Of a stretch of 64,000 nucleotides of DNA, positions 34,930 to 44,400 are shown piece after piece. The position numbers and the translations under genes are program-made. The notes under the pieces are model-generated. The model did not search any database and was not told the origin of the DNA. It saw only the letters and a program-made list of their open reading frames with translations. The first letter of the stretch is position 1. The number at the start of each line of letters is the position of its first letter. This DNA comes from JBBQED01 sp038320345 (lineage in GTDB: Bacteria; Bacteroidota; Bacteroidia; AKYH767-A; OLB10), in assembly GCA_038320345.1 (NCBI GenBank), contig JBBQED010000004.1, positions 257,699 to 321,698 of the forward strand, given 5' to 3'.

Positions 34930-36948
34930 CTACTGTGCATTCCTCAATTCTGTGAGTTTTAGCTTTAATTTATTGATCTCATCTTTAGCATCCTGAATTT
35001 TTTGCTCGTATTCCTGCTTCAATGCAGAGGCATTCTTCGATTTAGCAAAAAACCCTAGATTATTTTCCCACAATTGAACTTCACTATTCAGCTTTGTTAC
35101 AAGGTGTTGAAGATTTCTTTGCTCATCATTTCCTGCTGCGGGAGCATGATCATGGTGCGCACGCTGAGGACGATCTCCCGATCTTCTTTCACGATGATCA
35201 TTGCGTTCCGGACGATCTTGACGATCACCACCAGAGCGGAATGCCTGACGGTATTCCGGCTTCGACTTTAAAGCATCGAAATGTACTTGAATTGCAGTAC
35301 GGAACCGACCTTGAATATCATCCTTATTAGCAAGTGGCACTAGACCAATCTCAGTGAAATTTCGCTGGAAGGCTTTCAGTTGTTCTATAGCTTCACTAGG
35401 TTCTGTAGGCATAACAAACTGTTCTACAGTAGTGATCAGTTCATTTTTCTTAATCAGATTTGCATCCTGATGCTGATCTTGATCGGCGAAATGAGCGGTT
35501 TTACGATTGAAAAATGCATCACAAGCTTCTTTGAAACGCTGCCAGATTTTTTCATTACGATCACCTGCAGGTCCAATCTTTTTCCACTCTTGTTGTAAAC
35601 GAATTAACTCATTCGCAGTAGCTTTCCAGTCACTACTTTCTTTGAGTGCTTCAGCCTGAATGCAAAGCTCAGTTTTCTGTTGGAGATTAGCAGCATATTC
35701 TTGCTTCTTCTTTTTATAGAAAAGATCTTTATTGCGGAAAAACTGATCACAAGTAGCTTTGAATCGCTGCCAGATCGTATCATTATGTTCTTTTCCAGCA
35801 GGACCTATCTTACGCCATTCCGATTGTAATTCAAGAAGTTGCTTTAACCCTTCTTGCCATTGCGGATGCTTTTCATAAACTTCTTTCAACAATGCATCTG
35901 CCTTTTCTGCTAGCGCTGATTTTGCGGTAAAATTGGCTTCAAACTGTTGTTTCATGGAATCTAAATAACCTCTTTTGTTATCATAGATTTTATCTACTGC
36001 CGCTTTAAAACGAATCCAGATTTCGGTTCGTTTTTCTCGAGGGACAGCACCCATTTCTCTCCATTTATGCTGTAACGTCTGAATTTCCTGTAAGGCTTTA
36101 TTTAAGGAAGGCTCCAGCATCAATTCTTCAGCACGCTCACAAAGCTGGATTTTCATCTCCAGATTCTTTTTCATCTCCAGATCTTGCAGTTCGCGGTTGA
36201 TCTTGATGAACTCATAAAAACGATCGCTGTATAATTTATAAGTCATCCACAGATCATTCACATTCTGAGGAGGAACTGGACCAATACTTCTCCATTTTGC
36301 TTGGAGTTCATGAAACTCATTAAATGCCTTCGACATGTCTTCTTCTTGTTGAAGAATTGCCTTCATGGCCTGAAGAATTTCATTTTTTGCCTTCAGATTC
36401 TCCTGTCGAAGTTTCTCTTGCCCGAGGACAAATTCAGAACGTCGCTTTTGAAATATTTTATGTGCATCGAAAAAGCTTTCTTCGAGTGCGTCTTTATAAT
36501 CGAAATCTTCGCGCAAACCTCCTGTTTCCAAGTATGCTGCTAATGCTGTTTCTCGTTCAGCATTGATAATCAATTGAAAAGCTTCTTTAGCAGCGCCAGC
36601 ACCGTTTTTCACAGTATTTACATCATTGGCCTTGCTAAAAGCTTCCATTTTCTCAAGCAGTTCTTCTTTTCCCATGTGAGCGAAATTCTCAATGGGTTCT
36701 GCTTCAATTTCTTCATGATGAACTTCCATCTCACTGAGAACTTTAATTTCTTCATCATGAGGAGCTTCAACCGCTTCAGAAGCAGCTGGTTCAGTCATGG
36801 TTGCTGCTGATTTTACTTCAGCTACCGGCGGATTTTCCGCCACAGGACTGGATGCATGAACCTCCTCAATTGAGGCTTCAGCATTTACGATTTCAGGTTG
36901 TTCAGCCTTGTTTTCAGGCTGCTCAGGGGTCACAGAATTGCTTTCCAT
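34930..36948 (-). CDS. DUF349 coiled-coil protein
   Basis: About 672 aa from ATG 36948 (MESNSVTPEQPENK); an earlier start at 36996 would add 16 residues. After a Glu/Ala/Pro-rich acidic N-terminus (about 1-110), there are five or so DUF349 units, each with a pattern like LQ.EWRKIGPAG, then IWQRFKATCDQFF. The C-terminal region is basic and His-rich (DRQDRPERNDHRERR) with a final coiled coil. It is soluble, without a signal peptide. The cellular role of DUF349 proteins is not well established. Confidence 0.85.
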   Translation of the reverse strand: MESNSVTPEQPENKAEQPEIVNAEASIEEVHASSPVAENPPVAEVKSAATMTEPAASEAVEAPHDEEIKVLSEMEVHHEEIEAEPIENFAHMGKEELLEKMEAFSKANDVNTVKNGAGAAKEAFQLIINAERETALAAYLETGGLREDFDYKDALEESFFDAHKIFQKRRSEFVLGQEKLRQENLKAKNEILQAMKAILQQEEDMSKAFNEFHELQAKWRSIGPVPPQNVNDLWMTYKLYSDRFYEFIKINRELQDLEMKKNLEMKIQLCERAEELMLEPSLNKALQEIQTLQHKWREMGAVPREKRTEIWIRFKAAVDKIYDNKRGYLDSMKQQFEANFTAKSALAEKADALLKEVYEKHPQWQEGLKQLLELQSEWRKIGPAGKEHNDTIWQRFKATCDQFFRNKDLFYKKKKQEYAANLQQKTELCIQAEALKESSDWKATANELIRLQQEWKKIGPAGDRNEKIWQRFKEACDAFFNRKTAHFADQDQHQDANLIKKNELITTVEQFVMPTEPSEAIEQLKAFQRNFTEIGLVPLANKDDIQGRFRTAIQVHFDALKSKPEYRQAFRSGGDRQDRPERNDHRERRSGDRPQRAHHDHAPAAGNDEQRNLQHLVTKLNSEVQLWENNLGFFAKSKNASALKQEYEQKIQDAKDEINKLKLKLTELRNAQ

Positions 36949-37078
36949 TTTTGACAGTGAAGGGTTAGAAAACCGGAGTACCGGTTCCATATACATTTAC
37001 AGATTATATCGTTTTGATTTTTAAATCTCAGCAGTGGATAAAAAAGGCTCCCCGCTAAATGATCGGACAGCCAAAGAA

Positions 37079-37109
37079 CAAATGTAAGGCAAAAAGAACC
37101 TGAACGCAA
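37079..37109 (-). promoter_or_regulatory. Promoter of DUF349 gene
   Basis: On the minus strand TTG (37109-37107), 20 nt, then TACATTTG (37086-37079), a perfect -7 box. It implies a leader of about 125 nt. Confidence 0.5.
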
Positions 37110-37810
37110 GTACATTTAAAACAAGGAATCGTTAATTTATTACCGTTCTAAATAAAATTTGTGCCCACCCCTGAACATTATTCTTTATGCTTATCAGAAA
37201 ATCGTAAAAACAAGTGTGCATTTCAATAAAAAATTAAATGCAAATAATGAACAATGACTACGTAAAAGAAAAATTAAATTTTCGCTTAGTCCTTCCTTAA
37301 AACAGATAATCTATCTAAACTGTATAAAAATAATCATACATAATTGATTCCTAAAATCGGACTTCCTAAAAATAGTAGATCCGATAAAACTTCTAATTTT
37401 TAATAAATTTCAGTGGTGATTATAGTTGATAAGAATTTTTGTCAAAAAATTTAACAGTTAAAATCCTATTGATTTATCCCAAATAAAACATTCATCGCTT
37501 CAATAAATTCACGGAAAGATTGCTAACACTTCCTTCCATTAAATTTAGCAATCATTACAAATAAGCATTAATAAAATTATCGTCAATCCATTCCTTGTGC
37601 CCTTTTCAAATTAATTCTTCAAATATTGTAGAGGCAAATTTTTTTGAGGTGCTTAAACAGAATGATTGTAGTAATCGAATCGTTGTTGTTCACACCAAAA
37701 ACACATATTTCCCGTTAAATCCCTGTTAATCCAGCCATACTTCCTTCTTCCTACCTTGTTCTGACCTATTTTCGCTAATAAATGATCCAACTCATTTGAC
37801 TATCCAGTTT
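37110..37810. other. Long AT-rich intergenic region
   Basis: About 700 bp, very AT-rich. A pair ATCGGA/TCCGAT near 37353-37382 could form a weak hairpin. TATTTTCG near 37769 could serve as a -7 box for the next gene. No DnaA-box cluster, ORF or RNA gene was recognised. Confidence 0.3.
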
Positions 37811-38557
37811 ATGATTTTCTACAAGAGCTTCCACCATCTAAAATCAGGACTTTTATTAAGTCTTTTGTTGAGTATAGTGACTCAAGCGGGAATAGCTCAA
37901 GACCATGAAACCTTTATAATCAAAGGCAAAGTGTATGATAGTCAGGATCGATATGCACCGCTACAGAATCTGATGGTAGTCAATATGAGAACTCAACAAG
38001 GTGTTTTTGGTTTCGATGGAACTACTTTCGAAATTAATGCCCTACATACCGACAGCATTGTGATCATAGCAACCGGCTATTCGATTACTAAAATTTGTTT
38101 TCGTGATTCGTTACCCAAAAATATTTACAACATAGAAATCCCTCTTCGTAAAATTTCTATTGCATTGAAAGGTACTACCATCATGCAAAAACGTAGTCCT
38201 CAAACTATCGAAAACGAAATTAAAAAACTAGGCTATAATCCCGATGATTATAAATTACATGGAGTAGATGCGTGGCAAAGTCCAATCACTGCAATTTATC
38301 AAGAATTTAGTCGTCGGGAGAGGAGTAAACGCAAAGTTGCAGAGCTGGAAAATAATGATCGACGAAAAGCATTACTCCGTGAAATGCTTTATCAATATTC
38401 CCTCAGTAAACTTATAGAGATGGAGCCGGATGAGTATGATAATTTTATACAGTACATGAACCTAAATGATGTAATGCTTCAGTCGTTTTCTCAGTATGAC
38501 CTAGCATTATATATCCGTGAACGATACTACAATTACAATGATCTAAGAAGAAGATAA
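37811..38557 (+). CDS. Exported protein with carboxypeptidase-regulatory-like domain
   Basis: About 248 aa from ATG 37811 (MIFYKSFHHLKSG); a TTG at 37796 would add five residues. The signal peptide ends near AGIAQ (about 30). Residues 35-115 (FIIKGKVYDSQDRYAPLQNL, GVFGFDGTTFEINA, DSIVIIATGY) resemble the beta-sandwich CarboxypepD_reg-like domain found at the start of many TonB-linked and secreted proteins. The remaining 130 residues are charged and helical. Function unknown. Confidence 0.7.
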   Translation: MIFYKSFHHLKSGLLLSLLLSIVTQAGIAQDHETFIIKGKVYDSQDRYAPLQNLMVVNMRTQQGVFGFDGTTFEINALHTDSIVIIATGYSITKICFRDSLPKNIYNIEIPLRKISIALKGTTIMQKRSPQTIENEIKKLGYNPDDYKLHGVDAWQSPITAIYQEFSRRERSKRKVAELENNDRRKALLREMLYQYSLSKLIEMEPDEYDNFIQYMNLNDVMLQSFSQYDLALYIRERYYNYNDLRRR

Positions 38558-39025
38558 ATCTTACTCGGAGCTATTTTAGAGGCTTTCAATAGCTACAGAA
38601 ATCTGGAATAGATTTACTCAGCATTTAGCAAACTTTTCGATAAATTTTTCTGTTTCGGTATTCTCAACTATCAAGGTGCTTTAGCTCTTCGTCACTTGCT
38701 TTTTTAATTGATCATCAGTTTCCATTTCAACAGCTCTGACCTGTCTACATTCTCTATTTTTTGATTTCTTGAGCACTTCTCCTTGAAGTATTTTTACATG
38801 GCAAACAAAAATCAGCTTGTAGTGCTTTAGACAACTAATTCACGTTACTCACCTTCCTACTTTTAACTTGAACACAAAAGGTCTGGTTTTTCCGGAATTC
38901 CCCACTACCACCCAGTAGTGGGGCTTTATTTTATCCGAGAATCAATAAGCTAATAGTAATTGTGAAATTCCAAATTCAGCTCAGTAGGAAAATAATTTTT
39001 AAAGGGATTCCAGGAAGTTGCTGTT
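38558..39025. other. Intergenic region with isolated terminator
   Basis: About 470 bp between convergent genes, with no convincing ORF. A strong rightward terminator lies 343 nt after the upstream stop codon. The stretch is either a long 3' UTR or holds a small RNA. Confidence 0.35.
38900..38933 (+). terminator. Strong rightward terminator
   Basis: A perfect 9-bp stem CCCCACTAC/GTAGTGGGG with a 6-nt loop is followed by CTTTATTTTAT. The T-tract is only on the plus strand. Confidence 0.8.
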
Positions 39026-39895
39026 TTACACATTCTGATAAGTAACGAAAAACAACAAACCTCGGTACAACCATATTAATCCATAAAAATTTAGTGAAAT
39101 TAAAACTGCCAGTGCCAAACCATACCAATTAGCGGTTACATACACTCTCCGGAACATTCTGAATAAATACATTCCAACAATGATTGTAATAATTATAGAA
39201 ATAAAATTATCACTCATGATATATGCTCCTAGTTCTGGGAAAACTCTTTTTATGAGTGAAAATATAAGCACAAACAATGGAACTATCAACATCAATAGCA
39301 ACATAAAAAAAGTCATAAAGTGAGTTGCGGTAATGATATGTTCAGTGAAATATCGTTTCTTATGAATAAAAAAAAACTGAAACAATAACGCATAAACAGG
39401 AATAAAAACAATAATCAACGACTTGGAAAGTAGATTTGTTTTATGATCAAATGCTTCTTCATACGCTTCATAGGTAATTTTTTTCACTGCTAGCTGATGA
39501 TCCACTTTAGCCTTGGCCCAATCCCTATAAAAATGATGCTGGCCGAGATGAATCTTTAACGGCGTGGTGAAAGTATTGAATCCAAACCCCGATGCAATCA
39601 CCAGAAAATAAATTACGTTTACGATCAGGAAAAACTGTAGCGGCTTCATGTACGGCTGTCGTTTCCCGTGCAAAAAATCGACCGTCATTTCACCGGGCTT
39701 AACTAAAACTGTCTTGAAGCTTCTAAAAAAACGAGTATCGAAATGCGTAAAGAGATCTAAGGCCTCTTCCAGAAAATGTGCTAATGATAAATCATGATGG
39801 CTGAATTTTTTTTCTCCGCATACACTGCAGTATTTCCCGCTTAATACCGCGGAACAATTCGGACAACGATCTATATCGCCATTAACTTCACTCAT
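39026..39895 (-). CDS. DUF3667 membrane protein
   Basis: 289 aa. An N-terminal zinc ribbon (Cys11, Cys14, Cys23, Cys26) leads to the family core TRFFRSFKTVLVKPGEMTVDF, written here across about residues 53-75, and HGKRQPYMKPLQFFLIVNV. Four or five membrane helices follow. DUF3667 is common in Bacteroidota with no known function. The start codon is 1 bp past the glyS stop, so the two genes are coupled. Confidence 0.88.
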   Translation of the reverse strand: MSEVNGDIDRCPNCSAVLSGKYCSVCGEKKFSHHDLSLAHFLEEALDLFTHFDTRFFRSFKTVLVKPGEMTVDFLHGKRQPYMKPLQFFLIVNVIYFLVIASGFGFNTFTTPLKIHLGQHHFYRDWAKAKVDHQLAVKKITYEAYEEAFDHKTNLLSKSLIIVFIPVYALLFQFFFIHKKRYFTEHIITATHFMTFFMLLLMLIVPLFVLIFSLIKRVFPELGAYIMSDNFISIIITIIVGMYLFRMFRRVYVTANWYGLALAVLISLNFYGLIWLYRGLLFFVTYQNV

Positions 39896-39896
39896 A

Positions 39897-41462
39897 CTAC
39901 ATAAGCTTAGCTAACTGTTTACTGATGCTTACTTTTTTATCCACCATATCCGTGAGTTGATCAATACCAATCCTTTCTTGCTGCATAGTATCTCTATCGC
40001 GAAGAGTTACAGTTTGATCTTCGAGTGTTTGATGATCAATAGTAATACACAATGGAGTTCCAATGGCATCCATCCTCCGGTAACGCTTTCCTATTGAATC
40101 TTTCTCTTCATAGATACATTGATGATCGGTGCGTAGGAGATTCATAATATCTCTAGCTTTCTCAGGTAAACCATCCTTCTTAGTAAGTGGAAGAATTGCA
40201 ACCTTTGATGGTGCTAAAAATGGAGGAATCTGTAATACGACTCTGGAACTACCGTCTTCAAGTTGCTCTTCTTTATAGGACTCAGATAAAATCGCCAAAA
40301 ACAAACGATCTAATCCAATAGACGTTTCAACTACGTAAGGAATATAATTTTCATTATCCTCCGGATCAAAATACTGTAATTTCTTTCCTGAAAATTTCTC
40401 ATGACTAGATAAATCGAAATCAGTGCGCGAGTGAATTCCTTCTAGTTCTTTAAATCCAAATGGGAATTCAAATTCAATATCACAAGCTGCATTCGCATAA
40501 TGTGCCAGCTTAAGATGATCATGGAAACGATAATGGCTAGCCGAAAACCCAAGACTATTATGCCAAGCCATGCGTTTGTTTTTCCACTTAGTATACCATT
40601 CCATTTCTGTTCCCGGCTTCACAAAAAACTGCATCTCCATCTGTTCAAATTCACGCATACGAAAAATAAATTGTCGTGCAACGATTTCATTCCGAAATGC
40701 TTTTCCTGTTTGTGCAATCCCAAATGGGATTTTCATCCTTCCCGTCTTCTGAACATTCAGAAAATTTACAAAAATCCCCTGCGCAGTCTCCGGACGAAGA
40801 TAAATTGTACTTGCTTCTTCACTCACCGATCCCAGCTGTGTACTAAACATCAAATTAAATTGCCGAACATCGGTCCAGTTGCGAGAACCACTCACTGGAC
40901 AAACTATTTCAAGATCCAGAATAATCTGTTTCACATCAGCAAGGTCATTTTCTTCCAACGCAGTTTTAAAACGAGAATTTATCTCCTCTACTTTCTTCAA
41001 ATTTTCAACTACACGTGGATTAGTTTGACGGAACATCGTTTCATCAAACGTCTCCCCAAAACGTTCACGCGCCTTAGCAACTTCCTTATCTACTTTTGCT
41101 TCGATCTTCGACACAAACTCTTCAATCAAAACATCAGCACGATATCGTTTCTTAGAATCTTTATTATCAATAAGTGGATCACTGAATGCATCTACGTGAC
41201 CCGATGCTTTCCATGTTGTTGGATGCATAAAAATTGCTGAATCGATTCCTACAATATTTTCATTCAACTGCACCATCGATTTCCACCAGTAATCGCGTAG
41301 ATTCTTTTTTAACTCGGCACCCTGTTGACCGTAATCATAAACAGCGCTTAATCCATCATAGATTTCACTTGATTGAAATATAAATCCATATTCTTTTGAA
41401 TGGGAGATGATTGCCTTAAACAGCTCTTCGCCGCTCAGCTTTTTTACTGTGGTTGTACTCAT
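39897..41462 (-). CDS. glyS: Glycyl-tRNA synthetase
   Basis: 521 aa from ATG 41462 (MSTTTVKKLSGEEL); upstream in-frame starts would add 24 residues before a -7 box and are unlikely. It is the dimeric class II form, charging tRNA-Gly. Motif 2 is FRNEIVARQFIFRMREFEQM and motif 3 is ETSIGLDRLFLAIL. The insert carrying PVSGSRNWTDVRQFNLMF is typical of the family. Confidence 0.95.
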   Translation of the reverse strand: MSTTTVKKLSGEELFKAIISHSKEYGFIFQSSEIYDGLSAVYDYGQQGAELKKNLRDYWWKSMVQLNENIVGIDSAIFMHPTTWKASGHVDAFSDPLIDNKDSKKRYRADVLIEEFVSKIEAKVDKEVAKARERFGETFDETMFRQTNPRVVENLKKVEEINSRFKTALEENDLADVKQIILDLEIVCPVSGSRNWTDVRQFNLMFSTQLGSVSEEASTIYLRPETAQGIFVNFLNVQKTGRMKIPFGIAQTGKAFRNEIVARQFIFRMREFEQMEMQFFVKPGTEMEWYTKWKNKRMAWHNSLGFSASHYRFHDHLKLAHYANAACDIEFEFPFGFKELEGIHSRTDFDLSSHEKFSGKKLQYFDPEDNENYIPYVVETSIGLDRLFLAILSESYKEEQLEDGSSRVVLQIPPFLAPSKVAILPLTKKDGLPEKARDIMNLLRTDHQCIYEEKDSIGKRYRRMDAIGTPLCITIDHQTLEDQTVTLRDRDTMQQERIGIDQLTDMVDKKVSISKQLAKLM

Positions 41463-41466
41463 ATCG

Positions 41467-41474
41467 CAAAAATA
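41467..41474 (-). promoter_or_regulatory. -7 box abutting glyS start
   Basis: TATTTTTG on the minus strand, a perfect TAnnTTTG, ends 4 nt before the ATG at 41462. No -33 TTG is at ideal distance. Confidence 0.4.
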
Positions 41475-41584
41475 ACAATTCAATTGGGGAATCTGTTCCC
41501 TATTTCTATCTGGATGAAGTAAATTCTGCCTCAATGATTAGAACGATCCTTCCCAGCACGGAATCGCTTAGCACTTAAACATAT

Positions 41585-41592
41585 TAACTTTG
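41585..41592 (+). promoter_or_regulatory. -7 box abutting cysteine desulfurase start
   Basis: TAACTTTG, a perfect TAnnTTTG, ends 4 nt before the ATG at 41597. It mirrors the glyS box at the other end of the same intergenic space. Confidence 0.45.
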
Positions 41593-41596
41593 TAAA

Positions 41597-42742
41597 ATGG
41601 AGCTTATTTACCTTGATTATAACAGTACTACTCCCGTCGATCCGGATGTTTTAGCGAAGATGTTACCATGGTTTTCACAGAAATTCGGGAATGCTTCTAG
41701 TAAAACTCATGTTTTTGGCTGGGAGGCAGAATCGGCGGTTGAACTAGCCCGAGAACAGATCGCTAACCTTATCGCTTGTGAACCAGCGGAATTAATCTTC
41801 TGTTCTGGCGCTACCGAAGGCATCAACCTCGGAATACGTGGAACTATGCAAGCCTATCAGCAAAAAGGTCGACACCTCATCACTTGTGCTACTGAGCATA
41901 AAGCTGTACTCGACACCTGCGCTGATCTTGAAAAAAAAGGTGCTGAAATAACTATACTGGATGTTGATCGTGAAGGCAGGATTGATCACGAAGATTTAAT
42001 AAAGCAAATTCGTCCCGATACGATCATGGTCTGTATCATGATGGCCAATAATGAAACGGGAACTTTACAAGATATCGCTGCTATATCTCAAATCTGTCGA
42101 TCAAAGGGTGTTTTACTATTTTGTGATCTTTCTCAAGCAGTGGGAAAAATCAGAGTGGATGTCAATGAAATTGGGATAGATCTAGCTTGTTTATCGGCAC
42201 ATAAATTTTACGGACCAAAAGGTACAGGTGCGCTTTTTATCAGAAGAAAAAATCCTCGCGTAAGTATGCTTCCGCAAATTACAGGTGGTGGACATGAACG
42301 AGGTTTACGCAGTGGAACACTCAATGTACCGGGCATTGTGGGCATGGGTTGGGCAGCACAAAAAGCAGGAGAAAATTTATGGGATTACGGAATTCAGACT
42401 TCTCGCCATCGAACATGGTTAGAACAAGTGCTAGAAATAAATCATCAAGCTACGATCAATGGATGCATCAAAAACCGTTTGCCCAATACAACTAACCTCT
42501 ATTTCGAAGGAATAAAGAGTGAAGATCTAATCAAAGAATTAAGTCAGCTTGCTTTCAGCACTGGCTCTGCATGTACTTCAGCAATTCCGGAACCTTCTCA
42601 TGTTTTGAAAGCTATGAGGATCAGCGATACGGATGCAAATAGTAGTATCCGGTTAAGTGTTGGTAGATTTACAACTGATGAAGAAATCAGCATCGCTCTG
42701 CAAATGTTTGAAGCGGCTATTCAAAAAATTCGAAAGCAATAA
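41597..42742 (+). CDS. Cysteine desulfurase (NifS/IscS-like)
   Basis: 381 aa. A PLP enzyme that takes sulfur from cysteine for Fe-S clusters and thiolated cofactors. The PLP lysine is Lys203 in SAHKFYGPKG, and the persulfide cysteine is Cys326 in STGSACTS. Other motifs are DYNSTTPVDPDVL, ATEHKAVLD and NNETGTLQD. No scaffold or chaperone genes of an isc or suf operon lie next to it. It may serve tRNA thiolation or general supply. Confidence 0.92.
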   Translation: MELIYLDYNSTTPVDPDVLAKMLPWFSQKFGNASSKTHVFGWEAESAVELAREQIANLIACEPAELIFCSGATEGINLGIRGTMQAYQQKGRHLITCATEHKAVLDTCADLEKKGAEITILDVDREGRIDHEDLIKQIRPDTIMVCIMMANNETGTLQDIAAISQICRSKGVLLFCDLSQAVGKIRVDVNEIGIDLACLSAHKFYGPKGTGALFIRRKNPRVSMLPQITGGGHERGLRSGTLNVPGIVGMGWAAQKAGENLWDYGIQTSRHRTWLEQVLEINHQATINGCIKNRLPNTTNLYFEGIKSEDLIKELSQLAFSTGSACTSAIPEPSHVLKAMRISDTDANSSIRLSVGRFTTDEEISIALQMFEAAIQKIRKQ

Positions 42743-42810
42743 TTTCTATCGAATGCTAATGATTTAAATCAGGAACTGATTACGATTTTTTATGTTGAAA
42801 TTCGCCTTTC

Positions 42811-44370
42811 ATGGCATTAAAACGTAAGGCTCGATATTACCGACTTTTATGGTTAAAGCATGATCTCCCTGCAGGGCTTTCTGTTTTTCTAGTTGCACTT
42901 CCACTTTGTCTTGGGATCGCTTTGGCATCAGGCGCACCCCTTTATGCGGGAATCATATCTGGAGTGATTGGTGGTATGGTTGTTTCCTTCATCAGTGGTT
43001 CTGCGTTAGGTGTATCTGGTCCTGCTGCAGGACTTACAACAATTGTTGCTGCATCCATTATTGCGTTTGGTGATTATCATTTATTCCTACTGACAGTAAT
43101 TCTGGCTGGCATATTTCAGATCTTGTTAGGTATTTTAAAGATGGGAAGTATTGCAAATTATTTTCCTGCCGCAGTAATTCGAGGTATGCTTGCGGCGATA
43201 GGAATTATGCTTATCTCCAAACAGATTCCATTGGCGCTTGGATACAATCTTCCGAATTTTTGGAGTAGTGGATTTTTACAACTCTTCACTATTCAAGATC
43301 TGAATGGTCATTTTGAGGATTTCAATCATAATACAACGAGAGTTTCAATATTAATCACTCTTGTTTCAATTACCATCCTAATTCTTTTCAAACAATCCTT
43401 TGCCAAAAAAGTGAAACTAATTCCGCCACAATTATGGGTCGTATTAGCAGGTGTCCTCCTCAATGAAATTTTCGGTAAACTTGATGTAAGTGGAAAGTTG
43501 CGCGCAGCACCACTTGTAAATATTCCACAAAATATTTTTGCTGAAATACAGTTCCCAGATCTAACACAACTATTTACCCGAATGGATATTATACTTCCTG
43601 CGCTCACCATTTCATTATTGGCTAGTTTGGAAACATTACTCTGTGCGGAAGCTATTGACAAGCTCGACAAACAAAATCGTATTACTCCGGTAAATCGTGA
43701 ACTTATTGCTCAAGGAGTTGGGAATATGTTATGCGGAATGTTAGGTGCAATTCCGATGACGGCTGTGATTGTTCGTGGAGCTGCAAATGTAGATGCAGGC
43801 GGAAGAACACGATTAGCTTCTTTCACGCATGGTATTTTACTGTTACTCACGGTGATTGCGCTTCCATTTTTGTTGAACAAAATTCCGTTTGCTGCACTTG
43901 CTGCTATTTTATTGATGACCGGATATAATCTTGCCAAACCAAAATTATTTAAGATGATGTGGAAGCAAGGCTGGACTCAGTTTCTTCCTTTCATTATTAC
44001 AATCGTAAGTATTTTATTGTCTGATTTATTAATCGGAGTATGCATTGGTTTAACACTCAGTATCTATTTTATCATCCGTAATAATTTCCGCTCTGAATTT
44101 CAGGTGGAACATACTACACAGCATATCACGGAATACTATAATATCCGTTTAAGTACGCATGTAAATTTTCTGAATAAGGTAAAGCTACGGGAAGCCTTGG
44201 AAAAAGTTCCGGCTTATTCTGTTTTAACAATTGATGGTACCCGATGTAATTTTATTGATCAAGATGTAAGAGAGATGTTACATGAATATTCAACACGTGC
44301 AAAATCACGTCATATGGAAGTACATCTGCAGGGAATCAACCTCGGTGAAATAACAAAGGCGGATCATTGA
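42811..44370 (+). CDS. SulP family anion transporter
   Basis: 519 aa. Ten to twelve membrane helices and the SulP signature near the start (PAGLSVFLVALPLCLGIALA, SGSALGVSGPAAGLT). A reduced cytoplasmic STAS-like tail (SVLTIDGTRCNFIDQDVRE) closes the protein. SulP proteins carry sulfate, bicarbonate or chloride; the ion is not known here. No carbonic anhydrase gene sits beside it. Confidence 0.9.
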   Translation: MALKRKARYYRLLWLKHDLPAGLSVFLVALPLCLGIALASGAPLYAGIISGVIGGMVVSFISGSALGVSGPAAGLTTIVAASIIAFGDYHLFLLTVILAGIFQILLGILKMGSIANYFPAAVIRGMLAAIGIMLISKQIPLALGYNLPNFWSSGFLQLFTIQDLNGHFEDFNHNTTRVSILITLVSITILILFKQSFAKKVKLIPPQLWVVLAGVLLNEIFGKLDVSGKLRAAPLVNIPQNIFAEIQFPDLTQLFTRMDIILPALTISLLASLETLLCAEAIDKLDKQNRITPVNRELIAQGVGNMLCGMLGAIPMTAVIVRGAANVDAGGRTRLASFTHGILLLLTVIALPFLLNKIPFAALAAILLMTGYNLAKPKLFKMMWKQGWTQFLPFIITIVSILLSDLLIGVCIGLTLSIYFIIRNNFRSEFQVEHTTQHITEYYNIRLSTHVNFLNKVKLREALEKVPAYSVLTIDGTRCNFIDQDVREMLHEYSTRAKSRHMEVHLQGINLGEITKADH

Positions 44371-44381
44371 CGATCCGCCTT
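44356..44381. terminator. Hairpin over SulP stop codon, between convergent genes
   Basis: A perfect 10-bp stem AAGGCGGATC/GATCCGCCTT holds the SulP stop codon in its loop. T-tracts are poor on both sides. It probably serves both SulP and nrdB transcripts. Confidence 0.55.
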
Positions 44382-44400
44382 GCACTCTTGGCTTTCTGTT

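Noticed and set aside
37110..37810. AT-rich gap as a replication origin
   Set aside because: No cluster of DnaA boxes and no dnaA, dnaN or similar marker gene nearby.
40500..41240. 246-codon frame opposite glyS
   Set aside because: It is antisense to a clear synthetase, and its Cys/Phe/Ile-rich product fits no protein family.
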